NCBI GenBank assembly: GCA_031266895.1
Contig: JAISAD010000005.1
Span: 1-18,398, forward strand
From: Bacteroidales bacterium
GTDB taxonomy: Bacteria; Bacteroidota; Bacteroidia; Bacteroidales; WCHB1-69
Length of the DNA stretch: 18,398 nucleotides
Direction: 5' to 3'
The position numbers and the translations under genes were made by a program. The notes beneath the pieces were generated by a model. That model did not search any database and had not been told where the DNA came from. It saw nothing but the letters and a program-made list of their open reading frames with translations. Positions within the stretch are counted from its first letter, which is position 1, and every line of letters starts with the position of its first letter. Below, one piece after another: positions 8,099-15,542 of the stretch.

Positions 8099-8659
8099 TT
8101 ATTTTTCTGCTGATTTACCGGCTTTTTTACGAACCACTTCGCCTACAAAACGAATACCTTTTCCTTTGTAAGGTTCAGGTTTTCTGTAAGAACGAATTTT
8201 ATTGGCTACTTGTCCCAACAACTGTTTGTCAATGCACTTTAAGGTAATAATTGGATTTTTCCCTTTTTCGGAAAGAGTCTCTACAGTAATCTCCTTTGGA
8301 AAATCGAACAAAATGCTGTGCGAATAGCCTAAACTGAGTTCCAATTGCTGTGGCGATTTAGCTTCGGCTTTATAACCTACGCCTACCACTTCCTGTTTGG
8401 TTTCAAAGCCTTCAGAAACGCCTTTTACCATATTGGCTAAAAGTGCTCTATACAAGCCGTGCATTGCTCTGTGACGTTTTTGGTCGGTAGGTCTCTCCAA
8501 AATAAGCTGGCTGTTTTCTACTTTGCAAGTGATGTCAGGGTCAACATACTGTTTTAATTCGCCAAGCTTACCTGTTATCGTAACGATATTATTTTTTGCG
8601 TCTCTGCTAATTTCAACTCCTGCTGGAATTGCGATGGGTAATTTTCCTATTCTTGACAT
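8099..8659 (-). CDS. rplF: 50S ribosomal protein L6
   Basis: A 186-residue large-subunit protein near the sarcin-ricin loop and the factor-binding site. It has two tandem alpha/beta domains (about residues 1-80 and 85-175). VVGVGYKAEA and the C-terminal signature PEPYKGKGIRFVGEVVRKKAGKSA are diagnostic. Unlike most genes here it has a strong Shine-Dalgarno sequence, listed separately, which fixes the ATG. Confidence 0.97.
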   Translation of the reverse strand: MSRIGKLPIAIPAGVEISRDAKNNIVTITGKLGELKQYVDPDITCKVENSQLILERPTDQKRHRAMHGLYRALLANMVKGVSEGFETKQEVVGVGYKAEAKSPQQLELSLGYSHSILFDFPKEITVETLSEKGKNPIITLKCIDKQLLGQVANKIRSYRKPEPYKGKGIRFVGEVVRKKAGKSAEK

Positions 8660-8666
8660 AATATTT

Positions 8667-8672
8667 CCTCCT
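8667..8672 (-). promoter_or_regulatory. Strong Shine-Dalgarno sequence before rplF
   Basis: AGGAGG on the minus strand (within AAAAGGAGGAAATATT) lies 7 nt before the rplF ATG. Most starts in this window have only A-rich leaders, as is usual in Bacteroidota, so this is an exception within the operon. Confidence 0.7.
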
Positions 8673-8673
8673 T

Positions 8674-9072
8674 TTAGCTAATGTAACATAAAACTTCACC
8701 ACCCACATTTTGCGTTTTTGCCTCTTTGTCGGTCATCATACCGTGAGAGGTAGAGATAATAGCGATGCCCAATCCATTGAGTACGGTTGGCAATTCGCCT
8801 GCATTAACATATTTCCGTAATCCTGGACGGCTTACTCGTTCCAATTTGTTGACAGCCGACTGTTTGGTTGCCGGATGATACTTTAATGCTATTTTAATCG
8901 TAGCGGGATGTGTTGCATCTTCAAATTTATAATTTAAAATAAATCCCTTTTCAAACAAGATTTTGGTAATTTCTCGTTTGGTTTTTGAACTGGGGATTTC
9001 GACCATTTTGTGATTTGCCATGATGGCATTTCTGATACGGGTCAAAAAATCTGATATTGGATCTGTATTCAT
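8674..9072 (-). CDS. rpsH: 30S ribosomal protein S8
   Basis: A 132-residue primary 16S rRNA-binding protein; in Escherichia coli it also represses its own operon. It opens with TDPISDFLTRIRNA, the family's N-terminal signature. It ends with STSHGMMTDKEAKTQNVGGE and CYIS; family members usually end VLCYVW or similar, so this is a normal end. It lies 14 nt before rplF and 26 nt after rpsN. Confidence 0.97.
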   Translation of the reverse strand: MNTDPISDFLTRIRNAIMANHKMVEIPSSKTKREITKILFEKGFILNYKFEDATHPATIKIALKYHPATKQSAVNKLERVSRPGLRKYVNAGELPTVLNGLGIAIISTSHGMMTDKEAKTQNVGGEVLCYIS

Positions 9073-9098
9073 AATTTTTTTAAACTTGCTTTAATTTA

Positions 9099-9398
9099 TT
9101 ACCAACTTGCTTTTTTAACACCCGGAATTAAGCCTGCTAATGCCATCTCTCTGAAATTGATACGAGAGATGCCGAATTGACGAATATAGCCTTTAGGGCG
9201 ACCGGTTAATTTACAACGATTATGTTGTCTGATAGGATTAGAGTTTGGCGGCAATTTTTGCAGTGCGATAATAGCCGCATCTTTGGCTTCGTAATCGTTG
9301 CCATTAATGATTTTCTTTAATTCGGCACGTTTGGTTGCATATTTGGCAGCCATTTTAGCCCTTTTCACTTCTCTCGCTTTTAACGATTCTTTTGCCAT
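9099..9398 (-). CDS. rpsN: 30S ribosomal protein S14 (zinc-independent form)
   Basis: A 99-residue protein of the 30S head. The start chosen is ATG at 9398 (MAKESLKARE); a longer frame begins with TTG at 9428 inside rplE and is not supported by the family. The C-terminal half has NRCKLTGRPKGYIRQFGISR and ends PGVKKASW. Only one cysteine is present in the region where zinc-binding S14 has CxxC pairs, so this is the long zinc-free type. The ATG is 1 nt from the rplE stop (TAACATG), which suggests translational coupling. Confidence 0.97.
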   Translation of the reverse strand: MAKESLKAREVKRAKMAAKYATKRAELKKIINGNDYEAKDAAIIALQKLPPNSNPIRQHNRCKLTGRPKGYIRQFGISRINFREMALAGLIPGVKKASW

Positions 9399-9399
9399 G

Positions 9400-9954
9400 T
9401 TATTTCTGATTTTTAAATGGTAATCCAAACTCTTTTAACAATGCCAGGCATTCTTTGTCATTTTGTGCAGTAGTTACGAATGTAATATCCATACCGTTGA
9501 TTTTAGCTACTTTGTCAATATCAATTTCGGGAAAGATAATCTGTTCGGGAATGCCCAAAGTATAATTGCCTCTGCCGTCGAAGCCTTTATCGCTGATGCC
9601 TCTAAAATCTCTGATTCGAGGGATAGAAACTGATACCAGACGATCTAAAAATTCGTACATTCTTTTACCTCTAAGGGTAACGCGCACCCCGATAGGCATC
9701 CCTTTTCTCAGTTTGAAGTTTGAGATGTCTTTTTTAGATTTGGTAGCCACAGCCTTTTGACCTGCAATCATGGTCATTTCGTTCATGCCGGCATCAATAA
9801 GTTTTTTATCGGCGATACCGAATTTTCCCAATCCTTGGTTAATGCATATTTTTTGAATCTTAGGTACACGCATCACCGATTTGAAGCCAAATTGCTCTTT
9901 CAAAGCGGGAGCTACCTCTTGTTCGTATTTTTGTCTAAATCTTGCTGTTTCCAT
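9400..9954 (-). CDS. rplE: 50S ribosomal protein L5
   Basis: A 184-residue protein that binds 5S rRNA and contacts the P-site tRNA. Family features are VPKIQKICINQGLG near the N-terminus, GQKAVATKSKKDISNFKLRKG in two adjacent parts, and IPRIRDFRGISDKGFDGRGNY in the C-terminal half. Its ATG overlaps the rplX stop by one base (TAATG). The end of rplX also supplies GGAGAGGAG 8 nt before this ATG, a good Shine-Dalgarno match. Termination-reinitiation coupling is likely. Confidence 0.97.
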   Translation of the reverse strand: METARFRQKYEQEVAPALKEQFGFKSVMRVPKIQKICINQGLGKFGIADKKLIDAGMNEMTMIAGQKAVATKSKKDISNFKLRKGMPIGVRVTLRGKRMYEFLDRLVSVSIPRIRDFRGISDKGFDGRGNYTLGIPEQIIFPEIDIDKVAKINGMDITFVTTAQNDKECLALLKEFGLPFKNQK

Positions 9955-10271
9955 TATTTAATCTCCTCTCCTGATTTTTTAGAATATCTTACTAATTTAC
10001 CTTCTGCATTAAGACGTCTGCCAATTCTGGCAGCTGTCCCCTTAGCGTCCACCAGCATCAAGTTGGAGATGTGGAGGGGAGCCTCTTTTTTTACAATACC
10101 GCCATTAGGATTTTTAGAGTTAGGTTTCATATGTTTTGATACCATATTCACTCCTTCTACCAGGGCGGTATATTTTTTACGATTTACCATCAGTACTTTT
10201 CCCTGCGTGCCTTTATTGTCGCCGGCAAGTACTTTCACGGTATCACCTTTTTTAATATGAATCTTTATCAT
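9954..10271 (-). CDS. rplX: 50S ribosomal protein L24
   Basis: A 105-residue assembly-initiator protein of the 50S subunit. The start chosen is ATG at 10271 (MIKIHIKKGDTVKVLAGDNK). The frame could begin at a TTG at 10295, but family members start just before the KKGD motif. The KOW segment GDNKGTQGKVLMV and the C-terminal GRRLNAEGKLVRYSKKSGEEIK parts are typical. A 71-nt gap separates it from rplN, larger than most gaps in this operon. Confidence 0.96.
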   Translation of the reverse strand: MIKIHIKKGDTVKVLAGDNKGTQGKVLMVNRKKYTALVEGVNMVSKHMKPNSKNPNGGIVKKEAPLHISNLMLVDAKGTAARIGRRLNAEGKLVRYSKKSGEEIK

Positions 10272-10342
10272 TGTTTTGTTTTTAGTTGTTAGCAATTGGT
10301 CTTTGTCAATTGTGATTTATTACGTGATAGCTTTTGATTTTT

Positions 10343-10711
10343 TTACAACACTTCCGGAGCTAATGAAACTATTTTCATATATTGCTTTTCGCGAAGTTCA
10401 CGGGCTACGGGGCCGAAGATACGGGTGCCGCGCATTTCGTCCGCTGCGGAAAGCAGTACAACTGCATTGTCATCAAAGCTAATGTAAGAACCGTCGTTTC
10501 TGCGAATAGGATTTTTTGTACGTACAATTACGGCTTTGGATACCGTACCTTTTTTCACATTTCCCGAAGGAATTGCACTTTTAATTGTAACAATAATTCT
10601 ATCTCCTACGCCTGCATAGCGCTTTTTTGTTCCGCCCAGTACGCGGATACATAATACTTCTTTTGCGCCGCTGTTATCGGCCACTGCCAATCTTGATTCC
10701 TGTTGTACCAT
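10343..10711 (-). CDS. rplN: 50S ribosomal protein L14
   Basis: A 122-residue large-subunit protein at the intersubunit bridge, the usual length. It starts MVQQESRLAVADNSGAKEV and carries VGDRIIVTIK, RRNDGSYISFDDNAVV and the highly conserved GTRIFGPVARELR near the end. The ATG lies 2 nt after the rpsQ stop. In E. coli rplN begins the spc operon, but here no promoter is seen before it and it is part of one run. Confidence 0.97.
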   Translation of the reverse strand: MVQQESRLAVADNSGAKEVLCIRVLGGTKKRYAGVGDRIIVTIKSAIPSGNVKKGTVSKAVIVRTKNPIRRNDGSYISFDDNAVVLLSAADEMRGTRIFGPVARELREKQYMKIVSLAPEVL

Positions 10712-10713
10712 AA

Positions 10714-10974
10714 CTATTTTGCTCTTTCAATAATTTCTACTAATCGCCAGCATTTGTTTTTACTCAAAGGTCTGGTTTCCATTATTTTAACTTTATCACC
10801 GATATTGCACTCATTTTTTTCATCATGAGCCATCAATTTAGTATGTCTTTTCAAGTATTTACCGTATTTTGGGTGTTTCAGTCGCCTTTCCACACTTATT
10901 ACGATAGATTTCTCCATTTTGTTACTTGTAACAAAACCCTCTCTGACTTTTCTTTTGTTTCTTTCCATTTCCAT
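10714..10974 (-). CDS. rpsQ: 30S ribosomal protein S17
   Basis: An 86-residue early-assembly 30S protein with the OB fold. REGFVTSNKMEKSIVISVER, KYGKYLKRHTKLMAHDE and GDKVKIMETRPLSKNKCWRL are family features. The first ATG (10974) lies 2 nt after the rpmC stop and fits the coupled layout; a second ATG at 10968 (MERNKRK) would also fit the family. Confidence 0.97.
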   Translation of the reverse strand: MEMERNKRKVREGFVTSNKMEKSIVISVERRLKHPKYGKYLKRHTKLMAHDEKNECNIGDKVKIMETRPLSKNKCWRLVEIIERAK

Positions 10975-10976
10975 AA

Positions 10977-11180
10977 TTATTTCGCCTGTTCTTTAAGTTC
11001 GCGACTGCGGATTTCGGTTTTCAATCTGGCAACAGTTTTCCGTTGTTCCTTAATCTTATTAGGATTTTCGATAGGAGAAACGGCGTGATTCAATTTTAAC
11101 TTCACCAGATGTTGTTGCTCTTCAACCAATCGTTCCACGATTTCAGCAGTTGTAAGCTCTTTTATTACTTTTTGCTTCAT
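10977..11180 (-). CDS. rpmC: 50S ribosomal protein L29
   Basis: A 67-residue two-helix protein near the peptide exit, part of the docking site for nascent-chain factors. ELTTAEIVERLVEEQQHLVK and NPNKIKEQRKTVARLKTEI match the L29 pattern of two helices joined by a short turn. It is 11 nt after rplP and 2 nt before rpsQ. Confidence 0.96.
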   Translation of the reverse strand: MKQKVIKELTTAEIVERLVEEQQHLVKLKLNHAVSPIENPNKIKEQRKTVARLKTEIRSRELKEQAK

Positions 11181-11191
11181 TGTTATCGCTA

Positions 11192-11617
11192 TTATATTTC
11201 TTCTGAATAATCTCTTCTTACAATAAATTTGGTAGCCACCGGCAATTTTTGAGCGCCAAGTCGCAATGCTTCTTTGGCTACTTTAAAAGGAACTCCATCG
11301 GCTTCAAACAAAATTCTACCCGGACTGACGCGAGCCACAAAATATTCGGGTGCACCTTTACCTTTACCCATACGCACTTCGGCAGGTTTTTTGGTAACCG
11401 GCTTGTCAGGGAAAATATTAATCCATAATTGCCCTTCACGTTTCATGTAACGAGTAATAGCCTGACGGGCTGCCTCAATCTGACGCCCTGTAATCCAATG
11501 TTCTTCCAACGTTTTCAGAGCAAATGAACCAAACGAAATTTCACTTCCGCGTTTGGTAATTTTCTTCATTCTGCCCTTTTGAGGTCTTCTATATTTAGTT
11601 TTTTTAGGCTGTAACAT
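11192..11617 (-). CDS. rplP: 50S ribosomal protein L16
   Basis: A 141-residue protein near the A site and central protuberance. The basic N-terminus MLQPKKTKYRRPQKGRMK, then ITGRQIEAARQAITRYMKR, WINIFPDKPVTKKPAEVRMG and GKGAPEYFVARVSPGRILFE are all diagnostic. Forty-six nucleotides separate it from rpsC, a gap crossed by the short alternate-frame ORF listed separately. Confidence 0.97.
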   Translation of the reverse strand: MLQPKKTKYRRPQKGRMKKITKRGSEISFGSFALKTLEEHWITGRQIEAARQAITRYMKREGQLWINIFPDKPVTKKPAEVRMGKGKGAPEYFVARVSPGRILFEADGVPFKVAKEALRLGAQKLPVATKFIVRRDYSEEI

Positions 11618-11629
11618 TGTTATTATGTT

Positions 11630-11755
11630 TTATTTAATTTCTACTTTAATTTCAACCGAAGCATTATCTTCTTTCATTTCTGAATTTGCGTTCTCTTCTT
11701 TCGCCTCTGTGCGGAGGTCTGTTGCCAATGCCTCTTTGTTCTTTAGTTTCCGCAT
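11630..11755 (-). CDS. Possible 41-codon ORF overlapping the rpsC end in another frame
   Basis: Unrecognised and speculative. An ATG at 11755, inside the rpsC end and one base forward of its frame, opens 41 codons ending with TAA at 11632-11630, 12 nt before rplP. The predicted peptide is highly charged: MRKLKNKEALATDLRTEAK, then a Glu/Asn/Lys stretch, ending VEIKVEIK. The last 11 codons lie beyond the rpsC stop in what would otherwise be spacer. It could be a coupled small ORF, the product of a +1 frameshift extending S3, a remnant of a longer S3 tail, or chance. No Shine-Dalgarno sequence or slippery site was identified. Confidence 0.2.
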   Translation of the reverse strand: MRKLKNKEALATDLRTEAKEENANSEMKEDNASVEIKVEIK

Positions 11756-12401
11756 TATTCATGAAAAGGTCATGTTTGCCATATACAAATCCGCGGAAAA
11801 TCCATACTTTCACGCCGATACGGCCATAGGTAGTATGTGCTTCGACTTGAGAAAAATCAATGTCGGCTCGCAAAGTGTGCAGCGGAGTTCGGCCTTCTTT
11901 AAAATGCTCGCTACGAGCCATTTCTGCACCACCTACACGGCCGGATATGGTAATTTTAATTCCTTCGGCGTTGGCACGCATAGTGTTTTCGATAGCTATT
12001 CTGACCGCCTTTTTATAGGAAGCTCTGCCCTCAATTTGTTTGGCGATGGTTTGAGCCACCAAAATAGCGGACAAATCAGGACGTTTTACCTCTGCAATAT
12101 TAATTTGTATCTCTTTATCAGTGAGTTTTTTCAACTCCTCTTTCAATTTATCAATTTCTATGCCGCCTGAACCGATAATCAAACCCGGGCGGGTAGCATT
12201 AATAGTAACCGTTATTAATTTTAACGTTCTTTCAATGTAAATTTTTGCTATTCCGGCTTTAAATAGACGAGCGTTAAGGTATTTTCTAATTTTATCGTCT
12301 TCAACCAATTTATTGGCAAATTTTTTGCCGCCAAACCAATTGGAATCCCAACCTCTGACAATTCCTAATCTTAATCCTATCGGATTTACTTTTTGCCCCA
12401 T
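11664..12401 (-). CDS. rpsC: 30S ribosomal protein S3
   Basis: A 245-residue 30S head protein at the mRNA entry channel. It begins MGQKVNPIGLRLGIVRGWDS, the family signature. A type II KH domain has its GxxG loop as GSGG (77-80). The C-terminal S3 domain has GRVGGAEMARSEHFKEGRTP and ADIDFSQVEAHTTYG. It ends with an Arg-rich tail after GNRPPHRGE, which is common in Bacteroidota. It is 5 nt after rplV. A different frame stays open through this tail and past the stop. Confidence 0.97.
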   Translation of the reverse strand: MGQKVNPIGLRLGIVRGWDSNWFGGKKFANKLVEDDKIRKYLNARLFKAGIAKIYIERTLKLITVTINATRPGLIIGSGGIEIDKLKEELKKLTDKEIQINIAEVKRPDLSAILVAQTIAKQIEGRASYKKAVRIAIENTMRANAEGIKITISGRVGGAEMARSEHFKEGRTPLHTLRADIDFSQVEAHTTYGRIGVKVWIFRGFVYGKHDLFMNNAETKEQRGIGNRPPHRGERRERKFRNERR

Positions 12402-12406
12402 ACTAA

Positions 12407-12829
12407 TTAAATGTTTTGTGGTTCTACGTTATTACTTGCTTTATTTTCGATGATAATCGTTACATGATTAGAACGTTTTCTGATGCGATGGGCACGCCCT
12501 TGGGGGGCCATTCTCATTCGTTTTAATGTACGTCCGTTATCTACAATAATAGATTTAACATACAATTGTGCATCCGTCAGGCGAGTTCCCTCATTTTTTA
12601 CTTGCCAGTTAGCAATAGCTGACTTTAAAAGTTTCAACAGCTTCCCTGCAGATTCTTTTTTGCTGTATTTCAATACATTCATGGCATAATCCACATCTCT
12701 TCCTCTAATTACATCGGCCATGATGCGAGTCTTTCTTGGAGAGGTCGGATTATCAACTAATCGTGCCATATAGACATTTTTTCTCGCTTCTTTCCGCACT
12801 TCTGCGGCTAATCTTTTTCTGGAACCCAT
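12407..12829 (-). CDS. rplV: 50S ribosomal protein L22
   Basis: A 140-residue protein whose beta-hairpin lines the nascent-peptide tunnel. NPTSPRKTRIMADVIRGRDV, NEGTRLTDAQLYVKSIIVDN and MRMAPQGRAHRIRKRSNHVT are family signatures. The short C-terminal extension (residues 128-140) is not unusual. It is the first gene of this operon; rpsS, which normally precedes it, is absent, and 425 nt of non-coding sequence with a promoter lies upstream. The leader is roughly 90 nt. Confidence 0.97.
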   Translation of the reverse strand: MGSRKRLAAEVRKEARKNVYMARLVDNPTSPRKTRIMADVIRGRDVDYAMNVLKYSKKESAGKLLKLLKSAIANWQVKNEGTRLTDAQLYVKSIIVDNGRTLKRMRMAPQGRAHRIRKRSNHVTIIIENKASNNVEPQNI

Positions 12830-12924
12830 TGTTTTTATTCTATTTTTTCTGGACTAAATTTCTGATTTTTAAACCTTTATATTCAATAAAATTCTTTGTT
12901 ATGATTTTTAGTTGAAATTGGCCG

Positions 12925-12951
12925 CAAAAATAACACTTTTTTTAATGCAAA
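12925..12951 (-). promoter_or_regulatory. Promoter of the 13-gene ribosomal operon
   Basis: On the minus strand TTTG (12951-12948) is followed after 15 nt by TATTTTTG (12932-12925), a perfect TAnnTTTG -7 element, about 95 nt before the rplV ATG. It supports rplV being the true first gene of this operon and not a read-through from missing upstream genes. Confidence 0.65.
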
Positions 12952-13206
12952 ACATCTTTATCTTGGAAAAAAATGAGAAAATTTTATTTTCCTGATTTGG
13001 TAAAACGATTTTTGAGTTCTTTTAAATTTTTTCCGGTTCAGGCTTGTCGCAGAGCAACAGGCGAAATGGTTGTTTACTGCTTTGAGATAAACTGAATTTG
13101 AAAACACTCAAAAAACAGTTTAATTTGGCTTTCTTTATATATTGGTTTTGCGTGTGCCTAGTCTTACATGATTTTTGATATATTTCCGAAAAACAAATTA
13201 ATTCCG

Positions 13207-13214
13207 TACTTTTG
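13207..13214 (+). promoter_or_regulatory. Possible -7 element for the MATE gene
   Basis: TACTTTTG matches TAnnTTTG and lies 40 nt before the ATG at 13255. No TTG or TTTG was found at a suitable distance upstream, so this is a weaker call than the others. Confidence 0.4.
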
Positions 13215-13254
13215 CACGCTTTTTTAAAAAGCAGTATTTGAGATTGAATTTTTA

Positions 13255-14616
13255 ATGTTGAAGAGAGTAAAAAAAGATAAGGATTCATTAGGAACAGAAA
13301 AGATTAGCGCCCTTTTTTGGAGTTATTGCATTCCGGCAATTGTGGCCACCACGGCCAGTTCGATTTATAATATTATTGATCGTATTTTTATTGGAAACTG
13401 GGTAGGCGCTATGGCCATTTCGGGCTTGGCGCTCACCTTTCCCATTATGAATTTAGCGGCTGCATTCGGAACTTTGGTAGGAGCGGGGGCATCTGCTCGC
13501 GTATCCATTCTGTTAGGCGAAGGGCGTTCTGAAGAGGCTACCCGAACTTTAGGCAATTCGCTAATAATGAATATTATAATCGGTATTGCATTTTCTATTA
13601 TTGGGCTTATTTTTTTAGACCCTATCCTCTATATTTTTGGTGCAAGCAAGGAGACTATCCCTTATGCCCGCGATTTTATGCAAATCATTCTGGGAGGCAA
13701 TGTCATCACCCATATCTTTTTCGGGTTAAACAATATTATGCGTGCTTCCGGATATCCTACGAAAGCTATGATTTCCACGCTTTTAACCGTAACGATAAAT
13801 GTGATTTTGGCACCATTGTTTATTTACAACTTTCGTTGGGGAATTCGTGGCGCGGCATTAGCTACCGTGCTGGCGCAAACAGTCGGAATGATTTGGGTAT
13901 TGGCACATTTTATGCACAAAAAGTCGATTGTACATTTTTTATCGGGTTGTTTTAAATTGAGTCGCCGTATTTTGGCCGATATTTTTTCTATAGGGATGTC
14001 ACCCTTTTTAATTCATGTTGCCGCCTGTTTGGTTACTATCGTAATGAATTGGCAATTAGGCAAATTTGGGGGCGATTTGGTTATTGGAGCTTTTGGAATT
14101 ATCAACAGTGTTATCGGCCTTATTTTAATGATTGTATTTGGTTTTGCACAGGGAATGCAACCTATTGTGGGTTACAATTGGGGTGCAAAACAGATAAGCC
14201 GTGTTGTGAAAACCTTTATGATGACATTGCTGTTTGCCTCTTTTATTACCTCATTGGGCTTTTTGGTAGCTATGCTTGCTCCGCGTCAAATTGCCCATGC
14301 TTTTAATAACGATGAATCTCTTATTGAGCTTACTGCCAATGGAATGCGTCTCTATATGCTTGCTTTTCCTATTGTAGGGTTCCAGATGGTTACCTCCTAT
14401 TTTTTCCAATCTATCGGCAAAGCTCGCATCTCAATATGGCTTTCGCTCAGCAGGCAGGTATTGTGTCTTATCCCATTGCTCTTTTTATTGCCGCTTTTCT
14501 GGAAATTGAATGGTGTATGGCTTGCTTCGGCTGCCTCCGACCTTATTTCTTCGATTATTACAGGCGGTGTATTACTCCATTTTTACTTGAAATTGAAAAA
14601 ACAGGCATTGACTTGA
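13255..14616 (+). CDS. MATE-family multidrug/cation efflux transporter
   Basis: A 453-residue inner-membrane protein predicted to export small molecules, usually organic cations, in exchange for Na+ or H+. It has about 12 hydrophobic segments in two homologous halves of six. The first half starts WSYCIPAIVATTASSIYNII and contains DRIFIGNWVG and GAGASARVSILLGEG. The second half starts near FSIGMSPFLIHVAACLV and contains GFAQGMQPIVGYNWGA. These are MATE signatures and most resemble the MepA/NorM-like bacterial group. Length is typical. It stands alone, diverging from the ribosomal operon and converging on the LytTR gene, so its substrate cannot be inferred from context. Confidence 0.88.
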   Translation: MLKRVKKDKDSLGTEKISALFWSYCIPAIVATTASSIYNIIDRIFIGNWVGAMAISGLALTFPIMNLAAAFGTLVGAGASARVSILLGEGRSEEATRTLGNSLIMNIIIGIAFSIIGLIFLDPILYIFGASKETIPYARDFMQIILGGNVITHIFFGLNNIMRASGYPTKAMISTLLTVTINVILAPLFIYNFRWGIRGAALATVLAQTVGMIWVLAHFMHKKSIVHFLSGCFKLSRRILADIFSIGMSPFLIHVAACLVTIVMNWQLGKFGGDLVIGAFGIINSVIGLILMIVFGFAQGMQPIVGYNWGAKQISRVVKTFMMTLLFASFITSLGFLVAMLAPRQIAHAFNNDESLIELTANGMRLYMLAFPIVGFQMVTSYFFQSIGKARISIWLSLSRQVLCLIPLLFLLPLFWKLNGVWLASAASDLISSIITGGVLLHFYLKLKKQALT

Positions 14617-14633
14617 TTGCCTATTTTAGGCAA
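14617..14633. terminator. Short hairpin after the MATE stop, between convergent genes
   Basis: TTGCCTA, a TTT loop and TAGGCAA make a perfect 7-bp stem starting directly after the MATE stop codon. There is no T-run on either side, so it is a weak terminator candidate for either or both convergent genes. Confidence 0.35.
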
Positions 14634-14656
14634 AGCACAAATGGCTCGTTAATTCG

Positions 14657-15526
14657 CTACTCCTTATCTTGCGTAGCGTTGGAAAATAGATTTAGAATAT
14701 TTTCGGAATAGGTTTGAGATACTGGAATATTGGGTACATCTGGCAGGTCAATTTCCACAAAAAGGCCCTCTTTTTCGCGTCGTAATACGGCCACCTTGTC
14801 CACATTGACGATATAGGAGCGATGACATCGTATCAGCATGGATTTTTTAAAAGTATCTTCCACATTTTTCAGCGAGTTGCGATACATAAATTTAACCAAT
14901 TTTCCCTTGTTGAGGTAATAGACATTAATATAGTTATCCGCGCCTTCAAGGTAAATCAGGTTTTCCAGACGTACCGACAGGCGGCGTACTCCTTTGTTAT
15001 CATTAAAATGGATAAGATTATGATCGGCATGTGCACGATTTTTGCGAATATGTCGCGCTTTTAAATTGCGAATAATGCCGTTTTTTTCTTCCAAAGCCAT
15101 GTATAAAATGGCTAACGAGTAAGGTATGAGCAGAATAAGCCCTATGTAAATGGACGCGCGTTTCATTAATTCTAAAAATGGACGCGTGTCGTACAAAAAC
15201 CACTTGTTAATCTCCGAATAGACGAGCGCCATGACTATAATTTCAATTGCTACCCAGACGCCAAATCGCCAGTAATTAATGCGTTTTTTTGTATTATACC
15301 AAAACATAACATAGCGACTTACTGCCAAAACAACTATTCCACAGACAATTGGCAATAAAATATAAAAGAAGTAGCGTAATGAGCCTTTTGGCGCTTTTTT
15401 ATACCATGTTGTGCCATCAAAGGGAGTATATATCAATAAAAACAATACCGAAAAAACAAACATAAATGTCAGCAACAGAGGTAGTTTTCTTTTATCAGTG
15501 ATGTAACGCGGTATCTTTTTCTTCAT
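14657..15526 (-). CDS. Membrane-bound LytTR-domain DNA-binding regulator
   Basis: A 289-residue transcription regulator anchored in the inner membrane. Four hydrophobic segments (about residues 15-34, 52-72, 87-105 and 126-145) are followed by a basic linker and a C-terminal LytTR domain (about 185-285). The domain has the family's LENLIYLEGADNYINVYY, FMYRNSLKNVE and MLIRCHRSYIVNVDKV elements. No phosphorelay receiver domain is present, so it probably senses through its membrane part. The frame is open up to an ATG at 15568, but the promoter at 15543-15569 lies across that point; ATG at 15526 (MKKKIPRYIT) is preferred. It diverges from the acyl-CoA synthetase gene, and the repeat between them is a candidate operator. 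Confidence 0.85.
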   Translation of the reverse strand: MKKKIPRYITDKRKLPLLLTFMFVFSVLFLLIYTPFDGTTWYKKAPKGSLRYFFYILLPIVCGIVVLAVSRYVMFWYNTKKRINYWRFGVWVAIEIIVMALVYSEINKWFLYDTRPFLELMKRASIYIGLILLIPYSLAILYMALEEKNGIIRNLKARHIRKNRAHADHNLIHFNDNKGVRRLSVRLENLIYLEGADNYINVYYLNKGKLVKFMYRNSLKNVEDTFKKSMLIRCHRSYIVNVDKVAVLRREKEGLFVEIDLPDVPNIPVSQTYSENILNLFSNATQDKE

Positions 15527-15542
15527 ATTAAAAAATTGGCTG

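Larger units (their letters stand above)
12830..13254. other. Divergent intergenic region between rplV and the MATE gene
   Basis: This 425-nt AT-rich region holds the rplV promoter (12925-12951) and a possible MATE-gene promoter (13207-13214). Between about 12960 and 13200 I see no tRNA, no recognisable gene and no trace of rpsS. Short open frames there have no recognisable family and low-complexity composition. Confidence 0.6.

Noticed and set aside
9757..10260. 167-codon plus-strand open frame opposite rplE and rplX
   Set aside because: A shadow of two firmly identified ribosomal genes; its composition is that of reverse-complemented coding sequence.
11625..12170. 181-codon plus-strand open frame antisense to rpsC
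   Set aside because: It lies almost wholly opposite a certain S3 gene, its product is a Phe/Ser-rich chain with no recognisable domain, and no promoter was seen.
13218..13232. GCTTTTTTAAAAAGC palindrome before the MATE gene
   Set aside because: An AT-run palindrome with only GC ends is easily expected by chance in this AT-rich leader.
13022..13288. 88-codon minus-strand open frame between rplV and the MATE gene
   Set aside because: It runs into the MATE start and promoter, has low-complexity Lys/Ser/Phe composition, and matches no family I recognise. I also looked for an rpsS remnant here and found none.
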